From positions 20,216-84,215 of the forward strand of contig CAZQXO010000004.1 in the NCBI GenBank assembly GCA_964597445.1: a stretch of 64,000 nt of DNA. Direction: 5' to 3'. The position numbers were made by a program, and so were the translations under genes. Every line of letters starts with the position of its first letter. Within the stretch, counting starts at the first letter, position 1. The notes under the pieces are model-generated. The model saw only the letters and a program-made list of their open reading frames with translations. It was not told the DNA's origin and made no database searches. This document shows, piece by piece, positions 47,609-55,870 of the stretch. Source of the DNA: UBA10649 sp964597445 (GTDB taxonomy: Bacteria > Actinomycetota > Actinomycetes > S36-B12).

Positions 47609-48709
47609 GTGAGCGACTCCGCGCGCGTCCTCGTGTTCGCCGGTGACGGCGGAGCTGGGACCACGACCTTCGCCCGCCGGACGGCGGACGAGATGCGGGA
47701 TCTGGGGCTCTCCGTCGAGGAGGTGGATGCCTCCGGCGAAGTCCTGGGTGAGCTGAGCGCTGACCTCGTATCCGACCTCCAGCGCACCATTGGCCTGCTG
47801 TGGCGCGAGGCTGGTGCCGACCCGATGCTGGTGGAGGAGTGGAGCGGTCTCGCGGGCCTGCGCCTTGTCGAGGCGTGGCAGGCCATCGCATCTGCTCGAC
47901 GCACCGCGGACGTCGTCGTCGTCGACGCCGGCTCCCTGGCGCGGCTGCGTGACCTGGCCGCCACGCCCGGGACGCTCCTGCGCCTGATTGATGCGGCCAT
48001 GACCCCGCGCAGTGCCATGTGGCGCTCGTCCTCAGGTGACGCCGACCTGTTCGAGTCGCTCTCGACCGCACGGCTGGCGGCACGGGACTGGTGTGCCGTC
48101 CTGCAGGGCCCGCGCACGTCCGCCCGGCTCCTCGCCCGACCGGACGGTGCGACGATCCCGAGGGTCCTGCGCACGCGCGATCAGGTGACCATCATGGGCA
48201 TGCTGGTCGACGGCATCATCGTCGGCCAGGTGCCGGCCAAGAAGGATCGTCGACGGCGTCCCGAGCGGCAGCGGGCCCTCGCAGCGCGGAACGAGTACCG
48301 GGAGCGGGCGCCCGGGATGCCCGTGTGGCACTCGACCAGCCGCATCACGATGGCTCCTCGAGGTGCGCGTGCCGTCGATGTCCTGATCGACCCGCGACTC
48401 TCCACACCCCGGGCGAGCACGTTCGTGGTGGAGGAGAACGGTGACGGCTTCACGCTCCTGGTGCCTCTGCGCGATGTCGCGGGGGAGGTGCGCGTGGGAG
48501 TTCAGGGCGCATCCCTCGTGCTTGCCCTCGACGGGGTGAATGCCTGGCATGAGCTGCCATCGGTGCTGGCCCGGTGCGACGCCGTCCGCGTCCAGTACGT
48601 CGATCACGGGTATGTGGTGCGCTGGGAGCCCGTCCGCGACCTTTGGAGTGCCTCGCTCGTCGACGGGCACGCCGCCGGTGGCGATCTCGACGCGGGAGGG
48701 AACGCATGA
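47609..48709 (+). CDS. ArsA/Get3-like protein with degenerate P-loop
   Basis: The 366-residue protein keeps the ArsA order: N-terminal strand, P-loop region, TADVVVVDAGSLARLRDL (switch-like region) and a C-terminal HSP20-like domain (FTLLVPLRDVAGEVRVGV, VLALDGVNAWHELPSVLARC, VVRWEPVRDLW). But the deviant Walker A, normally GKGGVGKTT, reads GDGGAGTTT (residues 12-20), lacking both lysines. ATP hydrolysis is therefore unlikely. The GTG start is at 47609. It overlaps the next gene by 4 nt. Confidence 0.75.
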   Translation: MSDSARVLVFAGDGGAGTTTFARRTADEMRDLGLSVEEVDASGEVLGELSADLVSDLQRTIGLLWREAGADPMLVEEWSGLAGLRLVEAWQAIASARRTADVVVVDAGSLARLRDLAATPGTLLRLIDAAMTPRSAMWRSSSGDADLFESLSTARLAARDWCAVLQGPRTSARLLARPDGATIPRVLRTRDQVTIMGMLVDGIIVGQVPAKKDRRRRPERQRALAARNEYRERAPGMPVWHSTSRITMAPRGARAVDVLIDPRLSTPRASTFVVEENGDGFTLLVPLRDVAGEVRVGVQGASLVLALDGVNAWHELPSVLARCDAVRVQYVDHGYVVRWEPVRDLWSASLVDGHAAGGDLDAGGNA

Positions 48710-49086
48710 CGGATCGGCCGGATCTGCCCTGGTGGTACTCGGGGGAGGGCGACGCTCACCGGGGCGCGCCGGACGACGACGGTGCGACGCCGCACCAGGC
48801 GCCGGACGCAGGGTCCCGTGGAGGCATGGACTGGATGGGGATGCTCTCCGGTGCGGCACGCATGGTCGACTGGGCGGCGTCCGCTGTGGTCGAGCCGCAC
48901 GGAGACCACCGTGATCCCGCTCAGCACCCGGACTGCATGATCTGCCGAACGCTGGTCCTCCTGCAGGACCGCACCGGCATGACCGCGCCCACCAGTGGGT
49001 CGCCCGTTCCGGCTGACCCACGTGCGGAGGCCCAGCCGATCCGCTGGATTCCCGTGGTGGACGGACCCCTCCCACCGCGCGGCTAG
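48706..49086 (+). CDS. Conserved actinobacterial hypothetical protein (126 aa, DUF5304-like)
   Basis: The protein starts MTDRPDLPWWYSGEGDAHRG. A low-complexity acidic stretch follows, then an amphipathic MLSGAARMVDWAASAVVEPH, a CMICR motif preceded by DHRDPAQHPD, and IRWIPVV near the end. The layout resembles small proteins beside ArsA-like/SRPBCC genes in Streptomyces; function is unknown. The Asp/His/Cys cluster might bind metal. The ATG overlaps the upstream stop (ATGA), showing coupling to the ArsA-like gene. Confidence 0.65.
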   Translation: MTDRPDLPWWYSGEGDAHRGAPDDDGATPHQAPDAGSRGGMDWMGMLSGAARMVDWAASAVVEPHGDHRDPAQHPDCMICRTLVLLQDRTGMTAPTSGSPVPADPRAEAQPIRWIPVVDGPLPPRG

Positions 49087-49089
49087 GCT
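49084..49089 (+). promoter_or_regulatory. -10 box (TAGGCT) for the ROK glucokinase gene
   Basis: TAGGCT ends 7 nt before the ATG at 49097, consistent with leaderless transcription. Confidence 0.5.
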
Positions 49090-49096
49090 TCCCCGC

Positions 49097-50053
49097 ATGG
49101 GTCTGTCGATCGGAGTCGATGTCGGCGGCACCAAGATCCTTGCCGGTGCTGTGGCCGAGGACGGCCGAATCCAGGCCACCGCCCGGCGGCCCACTCCCCG
49201 TCACGATGCCGAGGCCGTGCTGGAGCAGGTGGCTGACGTCGTCGCCGAGTTGCGCGATGGAGCGGACGAGACGATCGACGGGGTGGGTGTCGGTATCGCG
49301 GGTGTCGTTGACGCCGAGCGCTCGCGCGTGTACTTCGCCCCGAATCTGCGGTGGTCGCAGGTGCCGGCTCGGGCCCTCCTCGAGGCTTCCACGGGCCTCC
49401 CCGTCGTCGTGGAGAACGACGGCAACATCGCCGCGTGGGGTGAGTACCGCTTCGGTGCGGGACGCGGGACTTCGGACATGGTGCTCGTCACCGTCGGCAC
49501 AGGTATCGGTGGGGGCATCGTCATCGACGGTCGCCTCTTCCGCGGCGCCCATGGCGCTGCCGGCGAGATCGGGCACATCAATGCTGTCCCCGACGGCCGG
49601 GCCTGCGGCTGCGGGCGCGGTGGGTGCTGGGAGCAGTACGCCAGCGGAAACGCCCTCGTGCGCGAGGCACGGGAGCTCGCGGCGGAGCGACGCTCCGAGG
49701 CCGGACTCCTCCTGTCTCTGGGGGATGGCACCCCCGAGGGAGTTCAGGGACCTGAGGTGACTCAGGCGGCTCTGGCAGGGGACCCCATCGCCATGGAGGC
49801 CTTCGCTCGGGTGGGCACCTGGCTCGGGCGGGGATTGGCCGACCTCGCTGCGGTGCTCGACCCTGAAGTGTTCGTCATCGGTGGGGGAGTGTCGGAGTCC
49901 GGCGACCTGCTGCTCGCCAGCGCACGATCGACACTCAACGACAAGCTCATCGGCCAGCAGAACCGCCCGGCGCCGCTGGTGCGGGCTGCGGAGCTGGCCA
50001 ACAGTGCGGGCATCGTGGGGGCTGCCGATCTGGTGCGGCAGCCCGGCGGGTAG
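49097..50053 (+). CDS. glk: ROK family glucokinase
   Basis: The 318-residue protein has the ATP-binding start MGLSIGVDVGGTKILAGAVA, VVENDGNIAAWGEYRFG (catalytic Asp), VTVGTGIGGGIVIDG, the ROK substrate motif EIGHINAVP and the zinc site CGCGRGGCWEQYASG. No DNA-binding domain is present, so it is a kinase and not a repressor. Glucose is the likely substrate by comparison with actinobacterial Glk. It stands alone; a short gap and a convergent membrane-protein gene follow. Confidence 0.93.
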   Translation: MGLSIGVDVGGTKILAGAVAEDGRIQATARRPTPRHDAEAVLEQVADVVAELRDGADETIDGVGVGIAGVVDAERSRVYFAPNLRWSQVPARALLEASTGLPVVVENDGNIAAWGEYRFGAGRGTSDMVLVTVGTGIGGGIVIDGRLFRGAHGAAGEIGHINAVPDGRACGCGRGGCWEQYASGNALVREARELAAERRSEAGLLLSLGDGTPEGVQGPEVTQAALAGDPIAMEAFARVGTWLGRGLADLAAVLDPEVFVIGGGVSESGDLLLASARSTLNDKLIGQQNRPAPLVRAAELANSAGIVGAADLVRQPGG

Positions 50054-50113
50054 CGCAGTGGAGCGCCGCGTGAAGCGCCGCGTAGCGAGGTGATGATCGA
50101 CCGTGGGGTCAGG

Positions 50114-50548
50114 TCAGACGATCGCGCCGTTGTTGCCGTCGTCCTCGCGCTCCTTCATCCGCGCGACGAGCGTGACGAAGCCGGCGATCGTGGCCGCGAT
50201 GCCGAGCCCGGTGAGCCAGCCGTCCCACGCGAGGACCCGGGTGCCCACGATGACGATGGGGCCACCGATCACCGCGGCCCAGGCGAAGCGTCCTGCGGTG
50301 TCCGTGGGGCGCCTGATCGGGGGAGGGTGCGGGGGCTCGTAGCCCTCCTCGTCATCGGGTTCGAGCAGTTCGTCGTGATCGGCCAGGGGATCGGGATGAT
50401 CGCCCGTCGCTGACAGGGGCGGGAGAGATCGCTCCCTCGGGAAGTCCGGGCCCAGGTCGACCTGGCCGCTGAGGTCGGCGACGATGGCATCCCATGCGCG
50501 CTCCTCATGCTCGGGCAGGCGGCCCTCGCGCGGCTCCGGTGAGCTCAT
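50114..50548 (-). CDS. Hypothetical membrane protein, two TM helices
   Basis: The 144-residue protein has an acidic, proline-rich cytoplasmic N-terminus (1-85, with EEGYEPPHPPPIRRPT) and two membrane helices at about 88-105 and 110-130, ending in a short charged tail. Not recognised beyond a general actinobacterial type. Its ATG overlaps the stop of the esterase gene by 4 nt, so the two are co-expressed. Confidence 0.65.
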   Translation of the reverse strand: MSSPEPREGRLPEHEERAWDAIVADLSGQVDLGPDFPRERSLPPLSATGDHPDPLADHDELLEPDDEEGYEPPHPPPIRRPTDTAGRFAWAAVIGGPIVIVGTRVLAWDGWLTGLGIAATIAGFVTLVARMKEREDDGNNGAIV

Positions 50549-51291
50549 GAGGTGAGGCGCCGGACGAAGTCGATGCTGTCGCGCACGATGATCTCCGCGT
50601 CGTGATCGAGCGTGGCGACGTGGTACGAGTCAGCCAGCACGACCTCCGTGGCATCGGTGGATGACACGTGGGCGAGGATGTGCGCTGCATTCGATGCCTC
50701 GACGACGTGATCGACGGCACTGCGGAAGAGCAGGAGCGGATTCGTGACTCTCGGCAGGTTCTCCTTGACGTCGCGCCACATCTGCGACAGCGAGTGGGCG
50801 GCCTTGAGGGGGATGCGGTCGTAGGCCCCTTCGTCCTGGCCCGGCTTGGCGATGTCGTTCGATATGCCAGGGAAGCCGCCGATGACGTGCTGGAGGATCG
50901 GGAGCAGGAATCGATCGGGGCGCTCGGTGTGGACGGCCGGGTTCACGAGCACGATCCCGCGAATGGCATCGCCGTGCTGCTCTGCGAGACGCAGGGTCAG
51001 GGACCCTCCCATCGACAGGCCCATGACGAAGACGGCATCGCACGTCGACTGGAGCACGCGAAGAGCGCGCTCGGACTCGTGGTACCAGTCCTGCCATGTG
51101 GTCAGGTTCATGTCCTGCCAGCGCGTGCCGTGGCCGGGAAGCAGCGGGACGGACACGCTCCACCCCTGCTCGACCAGCGCGCGACCCCAGGGGGTCATGG
51201 ACTTCGGCGACCCGGTGAATCCGTGCAGGAGCAGCACTCCTGTGCGGTCACCGGCATGGCTCCACGGTTCGGCGCCGGGCATCAGGGCCAT
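50545..51291 (-). CDS. Alpha/beta-hydrolase, carboxylesterase / monoacylglycerol lipase type
   Basis: The 248-residue protein has the oxyanion loop VLLLHGFTGSPKSM, LPGHGTRWQDMN, the nucleophile elbow MGLSMGG with Ser93, and C-terminal SYHVATLDHDAE with the catalytic His. A likely acid is in RSAVDHVVE. It resembles Est30-type esterases and monoacylglycerol lipases; the substrate is not known. The ATG at 51291 has a GAGGAG box. Its divergent neighbour is a glycerol-phosphate acyltransferase, so a lipid role is plausible. Confidence 0.88.
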   Translation of the reverse strand: MALMPGAEPWSHAGDRTGVLLLHGFTGSPKSMTPWGRALVEQGWSVSVPLLPGHGTRWQDMNLTTWQDWYHESERALRVLQSTCDAVFVMGLSMGGSLTLRLAEQHGDAIRGIVLVNPAVHTERPDRFLLPILQHVIGGFPGISNDIAKPGQDEGAYDRIPLKAAHSLSQMWRDVKENLPRVTNPLLLFRSAVDHVVEASNAAHILAHVSSTDATEVVLADSYHVATLDHDAEIIVRDSIDFVRRLTS

Positions 51292-51377
51292 GGGGTACTC
51301 CTCGCCGTGCTCTTCTCGCCACCCGGCACCACGACGTGTCGTGAGCAGGAGAGGGGACGCCGCCCCGGCGCCGCCAC

Positions 51378-51383
51378 TAGTCT
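51378..51383 (+). promoter_or_regulatory. -10 box (TAGTCT) for the acyltransferase gene
   Basis: TAGTCT lies 23 nt before the GTG at 51407, and the leader carries a gaggagg ribosome-binding site. Confidence 0.45.
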
Positions 51384-51406
51384 GCCACCTGAGGAGGACG
51401 ACGTCG

Positions 51407-52153
51407 GTGCTGTACTGGGTCCTGAAGCACGTGCTGGTCGGGCCATGGCTGCGCGTGCTCTTCCGTCCCTGGGTCGAGGGACTGGAACATGTTCCCCCGA
51501 AGGGTGCGGCGATCTTCGCCTCGAACCACCTGTCCTTCTCCGACTCGTTCTTCCTTCCCCTGGTCGTTCCCCGGCACATCACCTTTCTCGCGAAGAGCGA
51601 CTACTTCACCGGACGCGGCATCAAGGGCCGTCTGACCAAGTGGTTCTTCGCCGGAGTCGGGCAGGTGCCGGTGGATCGCTCAGGTGGGCGCGCGTCCGAG
51701 GCGGCCATGCGCACGGGTCTCCGGATTCTGGGGGAGGGTCATCTTCTCGGCATCTACCCGGAGGGCACGCGGTCGCCGAACGGCACGCTCTACCGCGGCA
51801 AGACGGGCGTAGCCCGCATGGCGATGGAGGCTCACGTGCCGGTGCTGCCCGTCGCGATGATCAACACCTACGAGATCCAGCCGCCGGGGCAGGTGCGCCC
51901 GAGCCTGCGTCGCGTCGGCGTGCGGATCGGGGCACCACTCGACTTCTCCCGCTACGAGGGGCTGGAGAACGATCGGTTCGTGCTGCGGTCGGTGACCGAC
52001 GAGGTCATGTACGAGCTGATGTCCCTCTCGGGCCAGGAGTACGTCGACATGTACGCGACTCGGGCGAAGGAGCTGATCGCCGAGGGCGAGCCGGCCGATT
52101 CCCGGTCCATGCTGCCCGTTGCCTCGGGTGAGGGTTTGGGAGGCGACGCCTAG
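51407..52153 (+). CDS. plsC: 1-acyl-sn-glycerol-3-phosphate acyltransferase
   Basis: The 248-residue protein carries the PlsC motifs: ASNHLSFSDSFFLP (HxxxxD, His41/Asp46), FAGVGQVPVDR, GIYPEGTRSPNGTLYRGKTG and VPVLPVAMINT. It adds the second acyl chain in phospholipid synthesis at the membrane. The GTG at 51407 is chosen because a gaggagg box lies 9 nt upstream and the reading before it is antisense to the esterase gene. It converges on the FUSC gene with 4 nt overlap. Confidence 0.92.
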   Translation: MLYWVLKHVLVGPWLRVLFRPWVEGLEHVPPKGAAIFASNHLSFSDSFFLPLVVPRHITFLAKSDYFTGRGIKGRLTKWFFAGVGQVPVDRSGGRASEAAMRTGLRILGEGHLLGIYPEGTRSPNGTLYRGKTGVARMAMEAHVPVLPVAMINTYEIQPPGQVRPSLRRVGVRIGAPLDFSRYEGLENDRFVLRSVTDEVMYELMSLSGQEYVDMYATRAKELIAEGEPADSRSMLPVASGEGLGGDA

Positions 52154-53145
52154 GTTGCCGTGGACTCCGAGGCGCTGAGGCGCTTGTCGAGTGGGGCGAG
52201 GATCGTCTCCAGCACGATGGCCAGCACGACCGCCAGGAGGGTGAATCCCAGGCGCTCGATCGCGGTCTCGGTGATGGAGGTGCGCACGCCCTCGAGCAGC
52301 ACGACAGCAGGGGTGAGGAGGCTGACGTACTGCCAGTACGGTCGGGTCGTCGCGTAGCGCAGCGTCAGCGATGCCACCGCTGCGGCGAATCCCAGCACGT
52401 ACAGGGCGGCGGGGTAGTCCCCGAGGATCAGGTAGAGCACCATGGCAATGACGAACCCGGCGACGGTCCCGTAGGCCCGCTGGAGCGTTTTGGCACGAGC
52501 ATCCCGGACGTACGGCTCGAGGATCAGCAGGAAGGTCATCGCGAACCAGCCGCCTCCGTGCTGCCAGTCGAAGGCCACCACGACGTACATGGCCGCGGAC
52601 AGGACGACGCCCAGGGTGATGGCGTAGACGCGCACCCGCCTCCAGGACAGCGGGGTCGCGGGATCATGCGATGCGCGTGGCCTCAGGCGGCGGATGAGGA
52701 GGCCGGCCAGTGCACCCCAGAGCGCTGATCCACCTGCGAGGAGTCCGGCGAGCAGCCAGCCGGGCATGCCCTCGTCCGGCAGCTGAGGGGGAGTGGCGAT
52801 CAGGAAGATCACGCTGATGGGGGCCAGGACGACCATGCCCGACGCATTCACCCGGGAGGCGAGGCCGGCACCGACGCCCAGCACTCCGACGACGAGAGCA
52901 GCGAGCCACGGTGTCGTGGCGGCGGGAACAGCCAGTGCGCTGGCGACGCCCACGGCCACGATGGTCGCGATGGTGATCGATCGGGGCGCGAGGAGTGCGG
53001 GGATCATCGCGGCCAGAGCGGCGAGGGTCGTGATGCTCGCCAGGCCGGAGAGGCCGAACGCGGCCAGGGCGAGTCCGGGGATGAAGGCCAAGCCGAGCGT
53101 CACGGAGAATCCGAGTACGACCTTCGTCGCGGCCTGGAGTCTCAT
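52150..53145 (-). CDS. FUSC family membrane protein
   Basis: The 331-residue protein has two sets of hydrophobic helices separated by a cytoplasmic loop (RRLRPRASHDPATPLSWRR), the FUSC arrangement. The second set contains FLLILEPYVRDARAKTLQRA and GDYPAALYVLGFAAAVAS, typical of the domain shared with aromatic acid exporters. No substrate can be inferred. The ATG at 53145 overlaps the glpK stop by 4 nt, so it is coupled to glycerol kinase; a GTG at 53154 is less likely. Confidence 0.85.
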   Translation of the reverse strand: MRLQAATKVVLGFSVTLGLAFIPGLALAAFGLSGLASITTLAALAAMIPALLAPRSITIATIVAVGVASALAVPAATTPWLAALVVGVLGVGAGLASRVNASGMVVLAPISVIFLIATPPQLPDEGMPGWLLAGLLAGGSALWGALAGLLIRRLRPRASHDPATPLSWRRVRVYAITLGVVLSAAMYVVVAFDWQHGGGWFAMTFLLILEPYVRDARAKTLQRAYGTVAGFVIAMVLYLILGDYPAALYVLGFAAAVASLTLRYATTRPYWQYVSLLTPAVVLLEGVRTSITETAIERLGFTLLAVVLAIVLETILAPLDKRLSASESTAT

Positions 53146-54623
53146 GTCACCCACCCTCGGCTGCGCTGAACCGCCGCGCGCCAGCGGCTACGCGAGGTCG
53201 GATTGACGGATCGCGGGGAGAACGTTCCGGAGGACTGGCGCGTGTGGGCAAGTTCATCGACGCTGGTCCACACACCGGCACCCAGCCCGGCGAGGAACGC
53301 CGCACCGAGTCCTGTGGTCTGCAGTTCCGCCGATCGATCGACCGTGAGTCCCACGGCATCAGCCTGAAGCTGGCAGAGGAGGGAGTTCGCCGCAGCGCCG
53401 CCGTCGATCGCGAGGCGATCGAGGGCCACGGCGGCATCCCGGGCCATGAGGTCCACGATGTCGCTCACCTCGAAGGCGATCGCCTCCAGCGTGGCTCGGG
53501 CGATGTGTGCTCGCGTGGTGCCGCGCGTGATCCCGATGATGAGTCCGCGTGCGGACGGGTCCCACTCGGGAGCGCCAAGACCGGTCAGAGCCGGCACGAA
53601 GACGATGCCGCCGGAGTCGGGAACACTCGCGGCCAGTGGCTCGATCTCCTCGGCGCTCTCGAGGATGCCGAGGCCGTCGCGCAGCCACTGGACGGCCGCT
53701 CCGGTGACGAAGACCGACCCCTCGAGGGCGAAGTCCCGTCGGCCATCGGGATGGCCCAGCGCCACAGTCGTCAGCAGGCCGTGGTCGGATCGGCGGGCGA
53801 CCTGCCCTGTGTGGACGAGGAGGAAGGATCCGGTGCCGTAGGTGCACTTGGCCGCTCCCGCGTGGAACCCGGCCTGGCCGACGAGTGCCGCCTGCTGGTC
53901 GCCGGCGAGGCCGGTGATCGGCAGGTCCAGACCGAGGAAGGCGGTTGGCTCGGTGCGCGCGAGGGAACCGTAGGAGGGGACGATCTCGGGGAGCGCATCG
54001 CGGGGCACCGAGAAGATCGAGCACAACTCCTCGTTCCAGTCGCCGCTGTCGAGGTCGTAGAGCAGGGTGCGAGAGGCGTTCGTGGGGTCGGTGATGTGGG
54101 CGAGTCCGCGCGACATGCGGGCGATGAGATACGAGTCGACGGTCCCGATCGCCGTGCGTCCGGAGCTCACCCCTGCCCAGATGTGCTCCTCGTGCGCCGC
54201 GATCCACGCGAGCTTCGTGCCGGAGAAGTAGGGGTCGAGGCGCAGGCCAGTCCGACGGTGGATCTCGGGCTCGTGCCCGGCGCGCACGAGCTCGGCGCAC
54301 AGGGCCGCCGTGCGTCGGTCCTGCCAGACGATGGCACGCCGAGCCGCACCCAGCGTCTCGCGATCCCACAGGCACACGGTCTCGCGCTGGTTCGTCAGGC
54401 CCACGGCGACGAGGTCGCTGGTGGCGCCGTGCTGGTGGAGGGCCGTACGCGTCGCGGTCAGGGTGGCGCGCCAGATCTCCCCGAGGTCGTGCTCGACCCA
54501 GCCGTCGTCCGGGTAGTGCTGCGGGAACTCCGCATAGCCACGGGCGACGACCCGACCCCGGTCGTCGACGACGAGGGCGGTGACGCCGGTGGTCCCGGCA
54601 TCGATCGCCAACAGACAGGGCAT
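53142..54623 (-). CDS. glpK: Glycerol kinase (FGGY family)
   Basis: The 493-residue protein phosphorylates glycerol. It shows LLAIDAGTTGVTALVVD, AVGLTNQRETVCLWDR, VWQDRRTAALC, DPYFSGTKLAWI, DPTNASRTLLYDL, TGLAGDQQAALVGQ, KCTYGTGSFLLVHTG and a C-terminal DGGAAANSLLCQLQADA. All match FGGY glycerol kinases. The ATG at 54623 has TAGGGT 7 nt upstream. It leads a two-gene operon with the FUSC gene. Glycerol facilitator and dehydrogenase genes are not adjacent. Confidence 0.93.
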   Translation of the reverse strand: MPCLLAIDAGTTGVTALVVDDRGRVVARGYAEFPQHYPDDGWVEHDLGEIWRATLTATRTALHQHGATSDLVAVGLTNQRETVCLWDRETLGAARRAIVWQDRRTAALCAELVRAGHEPEIHRRTGLRLDPYFSGTKLAWIAAHEEHIWAGVSSGRTAIGTVDSYLIARMSRGLAHITDPTNASRTLLYDLDSGDWNEELCSIFSVPRDALPEIVPSYGSLARTEPTAFLGLDLPITGLAGDQQAALVGQAGFHAGAAKCTYGTGSFLLVHTGQVARRSDHGLLTTVALGHPDGRRDFALEGSVFVTGAAVQWLRDGLGILESAEEIEPLAASVPDSGGIVFVPALTGLGAPEWDPSARGLIIGITRGTTRAHIARATLEAIAFEVSDIVDLMARDAAVALDRLAIDGGAAANSLLCQLQADAVGLTVDRSAELQTTGLGAAFLAGLGAGVWTSVDELAHTRQSSGTFSPRSVNPTSRSRWRAAVQRSRGWVT

Positions 54624-54630
54624 GGCGAGC

Positions 54631-54636
54631 ACCCTA
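54631..54636 (-). promoter_or_regulatory. -10 box (TAGGGT) for glpK
   Basis: TAGGGT on the minus strand lies 7 nt before the glpK ATG. Confidence 0.5.
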
Positions 54637-54641
54637 GTTGC

Positions 54642-54670
54642 ATGACAGCGCTTGCACGCGGGTCTAAGGT
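54642..54670 (+). promoter_or_regulatory. Promoter of pfkA (-35 ATGACA, -10 TAAGGT)
   Basis: The -35 ATGACA (54642-54647) is followed by a 17-nt spacer and -10 TAAGGT (54665-54670). It gives a leader of about 100 nt to the pfkA ATG, with a gagaggag ribosome-binding site. Confidence 0.6.
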
Positions 54671-54778
54671 GGGGGCGCCGGGAGGCTCCCGGCCTGCCTG
54701 GGGCGGACGCCGTACCACGGCAATCCGCCATCGGGACGCGAGGGGCCACACGCCCCAGTCGAGAGGAGTGCATGACCC

Positions 54779-55804
54779 ATGCGCGTGGGAGTTCTCACCG
54801 GTGGCGGCGACTGCCCGGGACTCAATGCGGTCATCCGTGGCGTCGTCCGGCGCGGAGTCCAGGAGTACGGATTCGACTTCGTCGGGTTCCGTGACGGCTG
54901 GAAGGGTCCCCTCGAGGGACTGACGATGGAGCTCGGCATCCCCCAGGTTCGCGGCATCCTCCCGCGCGGCGGAACGATCCTGGGTTCCTCGCGGACCAAC
55001 CCCGTCAAGATCGACGGAGGCATCGAGCGCATCGAGGAGAACCTGAAGGCGCTGGGGATCGATGCCCTCGTGGCGATCGGTGGAGAGGACACCCTGGGCG
55101 TCGCGACGACCCTCACCGAGCACGGGTTCCACGTGGTCGGTGTGCCGAAGACGATCGACAACGACCTGAGCGCCACCGACTACACCTTCGGCTTCGACAC
55201 CGCGGTCCAGATCGCCACGGAGGCCATCGATCGGCTCCACACGACGGCGGAGTCCCACCATCGCATCCTCATCTGCGAGGTCATGGGCCGGCACGCGGGC
55301 TGGATCGCGCTGCACTCGGGCATGGCCGGAGGAGCGAACGCGATCCTCATTCCCGAGGTCGAGTTCGACCTCGACGAGGTCGTCGGCTGGGTCGAGTCTC
55401 GTTTCCGTGCGAGCTACGCGCCGATCATCGTGGTGGCCGAGGGAGCGCAGCCCAAGGGTGGTCAGATGGTGACGAAGGACGCCACACTCGATGCGTTCGG
55501 CCACGTGAAGCTGTCGGGCATCGGCGACTGGCTTGCCCAGCAGGTCGAGGAGCGGACGGGCCATGAGGCACGCACGACGGTCCTGGGTCACATCCAGCGC
55601 GGTGGAACCCCCACGTCCTTCGATCGGGTCCTGGCCACGCGGTTCGGCCTCAACGCCATCGCCGCGGTGAAGGACGGTGCCTGGGGAACGATGGTGGCCC
55701 TTCAGGGGACCGACATCGTGCGTGTGCCGCTGCAGGCCGCGACAGGAACGCTGAAGACGGTGCCAGTGGCGCGCTACGAGGAGGCCAAGGCCTTCTTCGG
55801 CTAG
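54779..55804 (+). CDS. pfkA: 6-phosphofructokinase, residues of the pyrophosphate-dependent type
   Basis: The 341-residue protein has the PFK motifs MRVGVLTGGGDCPGLNAVIR, LPRGGTILGSSRTNP, VPKTIDNDL, EVMGRHAGWIAL and LGHIQRGGTPTSFDR. Position 104 is Asp (GGEDT) and 124 is Lys (PKTIDND); these are the residues of PPi-dependent enzymes, where ATP-dependent ones have Gly at 104. The donor is therefore probably pyrophosphate, making the step reversible. A hairpin follows the gene and runs into the aroG promoter. Confidence 0.92.
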   Translation: MRVGVLTGGGDCPGLNAVIRGVVRRGVQEYGFDFVGFRDGWKGPLEGLTMELGIPQVRGILPRGGTILGSSRTNPVKIDGGIERIEENLKALGIDALVAIGGEDTLGVATTLTEHGFHVVGVPKTIDNDLSATDYTFGFDTAVQIATEAIDRLHTTAESHHRILICEVMGRHAGWIALHSGMAGGANAILIPEVEFDLDEVVGWVESRFRASYAPIIVVAEGAQPKGGQMVTKDATLDAFGHVKLSGIGDWLAQQVEERTGHEARTTVLGHIQRGGTPTSFDRVLATRFGLNAIAAVKDGAWGTMVALQGTDIVRVPLQAATGTLKTVPVARYEEAKAFFG

Positions 55805-55822
55805 GCCGACAGCGAAAGTGCA

Positions 55823-55861
55823 GGTAAGGCACGCGACGACCCGTTCGTCGCGTGCCTTACC
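55823..55861 (+). terminator. Terminator hairpin after pfkA, overlapping the aroG -10
   Basis: A perfect 17-bp inverted repeat (55823-55839 and 55845-55861, 5-nt loop) lies 18 bp after the pfkA stop. Its right arm ends inside the -10 box of the next gene (55858-55863). Confidence 0.8.
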
Positions 55862-55863
55862 CT
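55858..55863 (+). promoter_or_regulatory. -10 box (TACCCT) for aroG
   Basis: TACCCT ends 7 nt before the ATG at 55871, consistent with leaderless transcription starting past the pfkA terminator. Confidence 0.5.
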
Positions 55864-55870
55864 TGGGGGC

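Noticed and set aside
48995..49096. Extending the ROK kinase upstream to 48995.
   Set aside because: That would overlap the 126-aa gene in another frame; the ATG at 49097 has a -10 box 7 nt upstream and starts exactly at the conserved ATP-binding strand.
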